Shown: positions 27,501 to 39,500 of the stretch, one piece after another
Layout: every line of letters begins with the position of its first letter
Numbering within the stretch: position 1 is the first letter of the stretch
NCBI GenBank assembly: GCA_032158295.1
Contig: CM063248.1
Span: 21,477,273-21,541,272 of the forward strand
Origin: Pycnopodia helianthoides
Lineage: Eukaryota > Echinodermata > Asteroidea > Forcipulatida > Asteriidae
Length of the DNA stretch: 64,000 nucleotides
Direction of reading: 5' to 3'
The notes under the pieces: model-generated
Told to the model about the DNA's origin: nothing
Seen by the model: only the letters and a program-made list of their open reading frames with translations
Databases searched by the model: none
Made by a program: the position numbers and the translations under genes

Positions 27501-30500
27501 AAGATGTAAATGTTTGTCACATGGAAAGTCGTGTACAGAAGCTAGCTCAACTGTATCAACTGTACGGTCATCTCAAAGTTTCTGTTAAAAAAGTGATTGA
27601 AAATTAATTCACAACATACATGTACCTTTGGAAATAAAAACTAATGCATCTTTTACCAACTTTTTGACCTAATTTTTACCTAAAACTTTTTGAATATTCT
27701 TTCAACTCATGCTTCTCTAACTTTACATGCATTTCATTCTGTTTTATATTACTAGTCAAATCATGGTATTTCTTGTGTAAAAAATTTGCAAGTTTGTCGT
27801 GAAAGCAAGTGCAGTCGCCATTACTGTGTACATTGTGGATGAAATTCATTGAACATTAAATACAAGGTCTGTACACACACACAACAACTATTCATTGTGT
27901 GTTGCATAACCTTGTTGGGGATGGGACATCCGACCTTTGGAGGTGGAAAACAATTTTTTTTTGTCATGGGGACCATGTGTTATTTTGACCATTATAATAT
28001 TGCGATGGTGTTCTATCTATGGCTGTTTGAAGCATTTCAAACACATGTGTAAAACTCAAGATCCAACTTGCTAAAATTCTCTGGCAGTTTGGGGCGGTGT
28101 GAGGACTAAAGGATTAAAGATAACAGTTCTAAAACTATCTTTATGATTGTAATAACTCTGTTGGATTTTTTGTTGAATATAGATTCAGCCTAGGACACTC
28201 AACAAAGATTCCTTCTGGGTAAATGTCGATGAGGAGAAGATGGAAGATGATACTGTACTAACGGAACTGGCCTCAGTTTTTGCCTCCAAACCAGGTAGAC
28301 AATGCCTTTCAGAATAATACATGGGATAAATCATAAATTTGTTTTGTCTATTTTTCTTGTTTGTATTAAATTTAATTATAAAATAAAATATTTGGTTGTC
28401 CTTCCAGCTGCCAAAAAGCTTGGTGGTGAAGATGACGGTGATGGCAAGAAAGTATCAACTAAGAAAAAGACTAAGGCATTTAAAGTATTAGATGGCAAGA
28501 CAGGACAGAACTTGGGTGAGTTTAACTAGGAGAGAATATGGCCGGCTTATTAGAATTGGTGGATAGTGAAACCTTAGCATGTTTTTACCTTTTCTACTTT
28601 TGGAAAAGTACATGAGGTTATGTTGAAGTACAACCAATGAGGTCAAACTCACTCCACTCAGTGTTAAAAGGTTGGGTCATAGATTGGTAAGTACTCCAAA
28701 AATGTAAGATCATAGAAACTTACTTGGTGAGAAGCACTGCAGCTGTTGAAAGTATAAACTATTTTGAGAAAGGATTTCCTTCGAAATAACATGGTTTCGA
28801 AAAAATTTCCCCTCCAAAACATTTGAATCTGAGAAACGATTCATGTATGAATCGTTCTCCCCCAAAAGCCTATTATTTGTGGACCACCTATGTCAAATTT
28901 CAAGAATTGGACTGGCTTGCAGGACAATTGTGTTTACCAAACACACTTTATTTATTTTACACACTTTATTTATAAATCGGCATTACATTGACAAAAACCA
29001 ATCTATGATCCTATCTTTAAGTCCTCAGTCACTTTCAGCAAAGGGTAAAACTATTTGGAATCATTGTAATTATGAGTACAGTTGAGCATAATCATTTATA
29101 GAACAGACAGTAAGCAAATTAACAGCTAGCCAAGCTTCTTGTATTCATTATGTTTCAAATGTATCTGTGTGTTTCAGCTATTCTACTAGGTTCCTTGAGA
29201 GTTCCTCACGGGGATATGAAGCGTTGGATTCTTGAGATTGATGAGAATCGTCTAAATGAAGGTATGATCCAATCACTGCTTAACAATCTCCCTGAACCAG
29301 AACAGATCAACAGTGTCTTTGCACTCAAAGAGGAGTATGATGACATGGCAGAGGCTGAACAGTTCTGTGTTAATGTGAGTCACTTCTTCAACTTACTTTT
29401 TAGTTGTAATCTTGATACTCAATTATTGGAAAGGGGTACTTGCAGTGATGTGCATTCATCAGGGTGAGAATATGGAACCACTCAAGAAAATCATTTTTTG
29501 GTCTTTAATGTAACTTATTTGTGATAGGTAATGCATGAGTTGTGGGAGAGCACATTTATCTTAATTTGAAAGGAACATATGTATGATATTATATCCTTAA
29601 ATTACTTAAAAGTGGATGCTTACAGCTATTAGAAAAAAAGTGTAATGCTTCCTTGCTTTGTTATTAGTTTTGTTTGCGTCTAGGCAGCATTTAAATCAGT
29701 ATTCTCAAATCTCAGAGTCTTTCAGGGTGAATTGTACTCAAGACGACCATTTTAAATTTGATTATAGACCGAGCAAGTCTTGTGCGTATTCAACAATTTT
29801 TGAGAACCTTGGGTTCAGAAGTATATTGCTGTAACTTGTGAAAGAAACAAAATCATGCATTTTAATATTTCCCAATATTCAAATCCAGGGGATACTTGTA
29901 TAGTCTATGGACCATCAAAGTCTCACAATGAGTAGGTTACCATTGAGCTTCCGGGCACCTCTAAGCCGTCAGCTGTAGGAGATAAACCCAAATGCAATTT
30001 GGTGTGAATTTTAATTTTAACACATCACTTTTTTCCACCCCAAAACAAATATTGGTGGAATGATACACTACAAGTGCTTTTTAAAACAAAGGCCACCATA
30101 CATGCTGTAGCTGCTATGCGAGGTGCCCAGAAGTAAAGATTCTTGTAAAAACTAATGCTCTCGAGGTCAACTTACACAGTCTATCATGAACTGAATTTTT
30201 TATTAATACTACACTATATGTTATTGTTCTGTTTTGGTTCTTTGTTTCAGATTGGAGGGATCAAACGTCTTATACCCAGACTTCAGTCTATTAGTTTCAA
30301 AATGAAGTTTCAGGAATCTGTTAACGACATTAAACCAGTGAGTAATGCTTCTTCTATGAAATATATTTCTGCAAAAATTGATTAAAACAGTGCTTTCAAT
30401 ACAGCTTACCACCTTCAATTAAGTTTTAAGATGTAGATTCTAAATTTAAGATCATATTCTGTGGAATAATTAAAATATTAGACATTTGAGCTAAAAGCAT

Positions 30501-33500
30501 TCAAGCTTAGAGATATGAAAGTTATCAAAGTTAATTTTGTGCGTCACACTTGGTAATCCGAAAGGAGACCTTTGGTTGAATGATTTTATTTTATTTTTTT
30601 CTGTGTGGGGTATAGGTCGTTGTAATGGGTACCAAAGCATGTGAGGAAGTACGTGACAGTAAGAAGTTCAAGAGGTTACTGGAGATACTGCTACTGTTTG
30701 GTAACTACATGAATGCTGGCTCCAGGAATGCACAGTCTTTGGGATTTGACCTCAATTACTTAACAAAAGTGAGTGCATTTTTCATTTGGAATACAGGAAA
30801 CGTCAGTAAGTTGGGGCTCAACTTTGACCACACCATTACTCTAGCACTAAACCACCCCCCCCCCCCCAACACAAACAATAAAAAAATAAATAATAATAAT
30901 AATATTAATAATACTAATAAATAAAAAATCAAGGCAAAAAGTCATGGCAGTTACTTGTGAAAGTATTCATGTTTTATTGAGGGGAATATTTTCACGATGG
31001 TACCAAACAAATCTTCCTTTGTAGGTATAGTTTGTTGGGTTGAATACTTCAGCAAGTTACTGAGAGCACTTTGTCTTGAAACTTTTTGCCAATTGTCCAG
31101 ACATCATTAGCGTTTCTGTTGAGATTTAAAAGTACTTAAGGAACAAGGCTCAAAAAGTTGATGGGCTCTAGATGATTGTAGACCCCCCCCCCAACACAAA
31201 CAATAAAAAAATAAATAATAATAATAATATTAATACTAATAAATAAAAAATCAAGGCAAAAAGTCACGGCAGTTACTTGTGAAATTCATGTTTTATTGAG
31301 GGGAATATTTTCACGATGGTACCAAATAAATCTTCCTTTGTAGGTATAGTTTGTTGGGTTGAATACTTCAGCAAGTTACTGGGAGCACTTTGTCTTGAAA
31401 CTTTTTGCCAATTGTCCAGACATCATTAGCGTTTCTGTTGAGATTTAAAAGTACTTAAGGAACAAGGCTCAAAAAGTTGATGGGCTCTAGATGATTGTAG
31501 ACCCCCCCCCAACACAAACAATAAAAAAATAAATAATAATAATAATATTAATACTAATAAATAAAAAATCATGGCAAAAAGTCACGGCAGTTACTTGTGA
31601 AATTCATGTTTTATTGAGGGGAATATTTTCACGATGGTACCAAATAAATCTTCCTTTGTAGGTATAGTTTGTTGGGTTGAATACTTCAGCAAGTTACTGG
31701 GAGCACTTTGTCTTGAAGCTTTTTGCCAATTGTCCAGACATCAATTGCGTTTCTGTTGAGATTTAAAAGTACTTAAGGAACAAGGCATGGCAGTTACTTG
31801 TGAAAGTATTCATGTTTTATTCCGGGGAATATTTTCACGATGGTACCAAACAAATCTTCCTTTGTAGGTATAGTTTGTTGGGTTGAATACTTCAGCAAGT
31901 TACTGGGAGCACTTTGTCTTGAAGCTTTTTGCCAATTGTCCAGACATCATTAGCGTTTCTGTTGAGATTTAAAAGTACTTAAGGAACAAGGCTCAAAAAG
32001 TTGATGGGCTCTAGATGATTGTAGACCAGGACGAGTGACGGAGGGAGAATGAATGAGACAAGAAATGTAGCCAGGGGCTAAGCCATTGAGGGCATAATAA
32101 GTTAACAGACACATTTTGTAAGAAACTTGCTCTCAACTCAACCAGGAAGCCAGTGAAGAGATTTTAAACCAGGAGTTTAAATGGGATGATTGTCATGACT
32201 TTGTTACAAGACGTGCTGCAGCACTTAAAGGTGACTGAGATTCAGTGGGCATTGCTGGAGAAGCAAACAAGAGATGGGTTAACTAGTTTTACTCTGGGAG
32301 CCTCAACATGGTAAAAGATCAAGAGGGCGTCATGCAGCAACATTTGTGGACACCCTGGAGTGCGATTCTGGCATCTACCGTCATGAACTACCAGCAATCA
32401 TTGAGCATTGATTTGACGACAATGATACTAAATTTAAGGGACATATTGACAAAATTGTTGACAAATTCTTTGATCAAACAGGTGGACATTGGGTCTAAAT
32501 CAAATGATGACATCGGGGAAATCATTGGGGTTGATCTTGCTCACTTCAGTGAGTGCAGCTAGAGAGAATTCCATCAAATTGTATGTGGTAGGGATGAGAT
32601 GGGTAGATTCCATGTGGATTCTACAACAGCTAGTCCTCGTAGAACCATGTCTGTTTATGGTTTTTTGGAATAGTTTAGATCTTACTCACAAAATGGTCTC
32701 AAAATTGATTTGCAATGTCATGATCACAGGTTGTACTGGGCAGGGCTGGTTCTGTTTTTTACCAAAGTGACGTTTTGGGTCTCTTGATCAATTTTCTATA
32801 GCAGAAGAGTATAGTGTGCAAACAGCAATGCTCCTAGTAGATTTCATCATCGTTCAAGTTGATGCAGAAGGCATCTGGCATTGTAAATATATACAGTCAT
32901 CCATGGTGATTTTGGCTTGATAACTACCGAACATGTCTTCTTGGGAGCTAATTTGTTCAATTGAAAGGATGCTTGGGAATTTTCATATTAGGTTACACAA
33001 GAGGATACTGTTATCATGTTTGAAATCAGTTAGAGATAAGGACTCATGAACACCCTTTTGAAAGCTGTACTTATCTATGGACTTCATGTTCCAAGTAGAG
33101 ATTGTTTTTCTGACAGACTTCAGCTTGTGTAATGATAGGCTGCACTGAAGTGCCAGATAATCCGATAAGCCAGGCAAAACAGCTATATCAAAGAGAACAT
33201 TTTCTGATTCACAAAATGAGTAAGTCAAGAGAAATGGCCACCACGATAGGTAGGTTCAGTAACATGTTGCTTCAAACCAAACATAGATAACAAATTCAGG
33301 AATGAATAAAACTTCTGATGGGAGGAGAAGGTAGTTGTTCAGCATAGCACTGAATTAATTTAAGAATAAGCCAAATAGAATGTGTCGTCCTAGAGTGTTA
33401 GTTACTCCAGGACGATACACATAGACGAGTCCAACTGAGTGAGAGGTTAAAAAAAATCAGAACACGAAGACCTTCAAATGATGTGTATGAAGTAGTGTAC

Positions 33501-36500
33501 TGAGCGGTTATGGACAGAGGTGATTTGAACAGTAGACCAACCCTGCCACCTGTCTTCTCTTTCCGAGGTCTGTGTTCAAAGCTGTAACCTTCAGGAGTGA
33601 GTCTACCAATAATAGCCTAGCCTCATCGTCATCTTTTAGCCAAGTTTTGCATATAGCTACAAAGTCATCGTCTTTTTCAAGATCAATCTGAAAGCTGAGG
33701 TTTTGTTCCTTATTGACTGCATGTTGATGGGACATAACTTACAAATTAGACACTAGCAAAACATAAGTTAAGATTTTGTGCTGCTGATTCAATAGTTCGT
33801 TGTCACTGTTAAAATTGTGTGGTACATGGGCAGATGGTCAGACAACAACAGGGGTGAGAAATGTTTAATCGCTTCTTTCGTGTAGGGTGTGACCTTTACG
33901 AATGGGTATAGTGATAGATTTATCTGACCTTTTGCTTATCCTTACTTTAATGTTGATACCACCTATAATACCCCGTTTAGTGGGTGCCCTGTTGCAAAAA
34001 CCTAGTGATTTCTTTGTGTTATAAACACTGACAGGGAGCCTCTCATAGTTGGCAATGATATCATGAAGGTCAAAACTAGAGTAAGCATTCTTTAATGAAA
34101 GATGAGACAAGTGCTCACTTCTACATAGTGTGGCATGATCTTTGGTTGATCCAGGATTGAGATTGATATCACCTGCTACAAAGAGATTAAGTTGAAAGGA
34201 TGACTGGCTGTTTGCATAGTAGGAAGTTCTTGTCTTTGAAAAGCTCTTCCGAACAAAAGCAGGATTAAAGCTGATACTTGAGTGGTTGACAGTAAAAATC
34301 TCAGTCAATCTGGCATGCATTCAAGACTGCTCAAACAGAGAGAAGGAAGTGAATAACAGTTATTGTCAGATACGAATCCATTCTAATCTAGGACCTAAGT
34401 TCATAAAGCATGTAAGCACAATAACTTGCTAAGCACAGAAAACCCTTGCTTAGCAGCAACAGGTAACCAGCAAAGAAGTCCATAAATTTTACATTGTTGC
34501 AACTGATTCGCCGCTCATTTTTTGCTTATCAAAGAAATTTGCTAAGCATAATTTTCTGGTTAACAGCTTTATGATGTTGGACTCCTGATGAATAATAGCC
34601 TTACTTTAAATACGGTAACTGGGCTCCACCCTAGTACATCTCATACACTAAGTCACATGTGTCATGTTAATGATGACCAGCCATATACACATGCAAAGGT
34701 CTTGATAGACTAAAACACAGCATTGTAAGTACCGTTTACTCAGCCGTCATAGCCAATGATGAATAGTGTTACTGATACAAGGCTTGCATGTTCCTTTTGA
34801 ACTTTCTAGTGGAAAGAAAATAGTTAAATTGTATCACCCTGCTTGATTTCTTGTTCAATGTCAGACTTTTGACAACCCAAACAGCTCTTAACCCTTGGAG
34901 CGCCACAGACGTTCTGAAACGTCCAACTGAGTATCCATCCACAGGCCGCCGACGTTCCCATACGTTCTACTACTCGACCCAAAAAATATAAAATTGCCCT
35001 CTGGATAAAGAATTGCCAAAACGCGACCGGCACTGTATGGAACCCTTCGAGCGTCGCCGACGATCTAAAACGTCCAACTGAGTATCCATCCACAGGCCGC
35101 CGACGGTCACTTATGTTCTACAACACAAAATTTAAAAAAATGGCCGGCCTGTGGATACAGAGTTACCAAAACGAGGCTGGCACTGTAAGGGTTGAAGTAT
35201 AAAAAACACATATGGTGTACATAATATACTAAAATTCTTTTTATTTAAACAGGAGCAGTCTTTGTATTTCCCATGTTGACAAGTCTAGATGTGTAACATG
35301 GATATTTGCTTAAAAATTCACAGCTGATTTTGATATCAGATTTCACTTTGTATTTGTATACATGTATCAATTTTGAACTTTTGAATAACTTGAATATTAA
35401 AAAGAGGACAAAACAAACTGTGTAGACTTTACACAAGCCAATTCCATTGTTCATTTAATTTTTGCAGCTTCGTGGAACAAAATCAATAGACAACAAAATC
35501 AACTTCTTGAATTTCTTGGTGGAAACAATTGAAACCAAATTTCCAGAAGTAGCAGAATTTGTTGAAGAGATAAGTCATGTAGAGAAGGCAGCCAGAGGTA
35601 AGATATTTTGCTCCTTGCCCTTTCCTGTGTCTATGGATGTTATGATTTGTAGTTCTAGTTGTAACTATCAATTTGGTATATAGTATTGAAGGTTTGATTT
35701 TCTGCTGTCACCTGCATGCGGGATGTGCACAGTTTTTAATTAATCCATCACTGATTACATTGGGATAACAGGGATGTAGTCGAGTCCAACCTTCAAGGCT
35801 AAGGCCAAGTCTGAGTTCTGGGTCTCCGAGGCCAAGGCCATAACTGAGTAACAGCATTCGGGACCAAGGCCACAGTGTCCGAGGCCACAGTGTCCGAGGC
35901 CACAGTGTCCGAGGCCACAGTGTCCGAGGCCACAGTGTCCGAGGCCACAGTGTGTGAGGCCACAGTGTCCAAGGCCAAGGCCAGTTATATTATGCTTTTT
36001 AAAAAGCAAAACTTTACACAAAGGTAATATTTTAAAAAGTTGTTTTAATATCAAAGCAAATACTTTTACTTTCCTGACTGTCTTTCCTGACTGTTACAAT
36101 AGTAAAATTTTGACAAAGGAAATAATTTGATGTAGGCCCATGAAATAAAATTTGTCCCCTTGAAAGTCCACTTGTACAATACAATTGGAGAGAAAAAGCA
36201 TTCAAAACAAATGAACCTGGCACAGAAGTCATGTGTAGCAGTATACGCAATTATCTTTTAACCCTTAAACTATAACCCCCCAATGACCAACTTGCTGTCC
36301 ATGCTGCACAGCAGCATGAGTAAACATATTGACCGGCCACCGTGCGTACATGCCCAGCAACAGTCATTCGGAATCTCATGCTGTGCCGATTTCCCAAGCA
36401 TTCTTATCTAAATGTGTTTGGCTTCTACGTCGCATCATCTCTTTTGGTAATGCTTTTTTCTTGGTGACGATGAGAATGAGCCAGTCTATTTCAAATCTGT

Positions 36501-39500
36501 AATCTTTGGGGTAGTAATCTTTGGGATCCGGTTGCGCACGTAAGTTGCGTCTTTTGCGCTTTTAAAATGTGCCCAATTAAGGCCTGCGAAACCTCAGGTC
36601 CGCTTCAGGGCTGTACTTTGTCACGATAACATTTTTGGGGAAATTTAGGTCAAAACTGGCGACCTCGAACTGGCCTGGGCTTATTCTTCGAGTCCAGAAG
36701 GTGCCGAGGCCAAGGCCAAGACCGAGACATTACATAGGGAGGCGTAGGCTGAGACCAGGGCCGTCCAAAGTCAGCCTGGAAACCTCCAACACTGCTTAGT
36801 TTTTACTTATTATTGGTTGCATCTCACTTAAAACCAATTAACCGCTTAAAAACTGTTGGATGACAACCTCATTGATTTACCTGCATTTTTTTATAGCTCA
36901 ATTCTTCTTAGATCCACATAACATTTCTTAGTTTAGCTTAGTTCATAATATTGGATGGTTGAACAGGAGTAGATCGATACATCTTAAGTATTTCCACATT
37001 TACCAAAAGTAAGTAGTTCCAACAGTCACAGTCTTACCTTTTTAATATCTTGAAAATGTGTTAACAATCATTTTGTAAAATTTGCTATGCATAGTTGGCA
37101 TTATGCTTTTCTAAAGTTCGAATCATCATCTTGATTTGGCAAATATATAATTTCAAACTTTAACATGAACTTAATGAGTATGTATTGATGGTAATTGCAG
37201 TCTCTGTAGATACAATCAGCACTAACCTACGCAACATGCAGAAACAGATCAAACAGCTGGAGAATGACATCAAATCATTTGTACCGAACAAAGATGGCAA
37301 CGATAAGTTCAAAGAAGTCATGGGAATATCCTTTTGTTGATATGTATTTGAAACATTGTTTAACATTGAAACATTTGAAACATTGCTTAACCTTAGTAAA
37401 CCCCTTACATATGATGTCACACTCTCAAACAGCGCCCACACTGAGGCAAAAGGAGGCAGATCATTTGATGATAGCTGTTGTTGGTGCATAAAAACGTGCA
37501 TGTGACCTCAGTGTACCAACAGCGTTTCGCATTGTGCAAGGCGTCTATACTGTTGTGTATATTTATCATTGTGACTAGTGTTACAAAACTGCAACTCTAT
37601 TGACGAAATAATCATTTGATTATCTGTTGAGATGTAGTTTGTAATGTTGATGATGATGATGAATGGGTTACTTATCACAAGCTTAAAAGACATTACAATC
37701 AGCACATATTTTTAAATAGCATCTAGCTTACCGGTATATCGATATCAATTATAATGATACTGTGTTTAATAATAACAAATGATACTAGAGTGAAGTTTCT
37801 TAACCCTTATTCTGTACGAGTTTGTGGTCACTGCAAAAGAACAATATGAGACACTGGAGAGTATGTTCACCAAGATGACAGATGTATACGCGTTTCTTGG
37901 AGATTTCTACTGCTTTGACATTAAGAAGAGACCATTTGAAGACTTCTTTGGGGATCTTAAGATATTCTTGGATGAATATAAGGTAAAAACACCTCATATG
38001 CCTCAAAAGTTGGGGAGAAAATTACTTAAAGTTGCAATTGTGAATATCTTTAGATCAAACTGCAAGTTTTTCTATTCAACATCATTATACCCAGCTGTTA
38101 TCTGTCTTCTGCCAAGTTTCTCTCATGTAGCAAATGGGTAAGATGCGTGCTGAAATAATTCTAAATCACTTTGCAGTTTTTTTAGTGTTTGCTCTTTTAC
38201 CAGATTTTGTATTTTGTATTTGTGATAACTTTTAACCTTTATCAACTCCTGCTTTGTACAGGTTTTTATATATTTGTATGAATGTCTGTTTTTTTTCCAA
38301 ATAATTTTTATGTACAGGTGTATCTTGTAACTCTTCTTCTTCTTCATGATGACTTTTACTTTTGCTAATTTGTAAAATTTTTTCAGAGTAGTATTGGATT
38401 AATTTCTAATTTCTGGCTGGTCCGGATTTTGATTAATACTTAATTTTTGTATTGTAAGCATGTCATATAAGTATTGCCCGGTGATACTACCGACCATGTT
38501 TTTAAAAAAAATAAATACATAAATTGTCAGCAACATCACTAAGTGCCAAAACAATTGGTAGGAAAACTCATTTGACCTTTCGGTTGGTTTCGATCAGTAT
38601 CTAACAATTTTCGAAGTTATATGTTTTATAATCATCTAGTTTCTTAATTATGCTAAGTTGGTGAAACACCTAAGAACCTGCAATTTTGTTTTCACGAAGT
38701 GCCCGCATTGATTATACAGCTGGCACAGTGCCAAACATGAGTGCTGTAGCTTTTGCATTTTCACGAGCAGCCAAATCGTTTACACACGACGTGCTGCATA
38801 CACCACGCTTGTGCTGTTTTCATGAAGAGACAGTCTTGTTAATTAAATTATTATTCATTAGTTAAACATGTTATGAACATAATTTAAAACAGATTTGTAT
38901 GATTTAAGATCTCTACTTTCCTGATATGTAAAATGTCAAAGATTAAATGGCAAACAGTGTACGAATCAGTAGTTTCAAAATAAGCTTAACTTCAAATGCG
39001 GTTTTCTCCAAACATTAAGGTTTGGCTACAGGGGACTTTTTGGCACTTCTTGATGTTGCTGACGAAATTGTAATGAAGTGTTTGCTCTGTAAGTGTTGAA
39101 ATGGTATGGAAAGAACCAACATTTTCTAACCTGACATCTGGATGACCTCACTCACTTACAAGGAAAAGAAAGCAAACAAACATCACACGTTATGAATTCT
39201 CTGAATTGTTGTTGTTGTTGATAGCAATCAGCCAAAGAAAACCAGAAGAGGCGTGACGCAGAGGAAAAAGCTAGGAAAACTAGGGAGGCTAAGCAGAAAG
39301 CAGAGGAAGAGAAGATGGCTAAGAAGAAGAAGAAGGATCAACTGGCAGGCATGAAATTAGGTTAGTTGATGATGTGTCTTAATGTAGGAAACACTATGGC
39401 TTGGTAGGCAAAGATATCCATATCCACACATGTTGGGGAAATTGAAAGAGATCTGAACGTGTTTTATTTTATTCTTTAAGATTAGAAAATAAAACATTTT

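Larger units (their letters stand above)
27271..29177 (+). other. DIAPH: DIAPH introns K-L, L-M and M-N
   Basis: Introns 27271-28182, 28295-28407 and 28516-29177. No repeat or gene recognised. The 113-bp L-M intron is the shortest in the gene. Confidence 0.5.

Noticed and set aside
35755..36054. GLGHC-repeat protein on the minus strand
   Set aside because: Arises from a 15-bp satellite within an intron.
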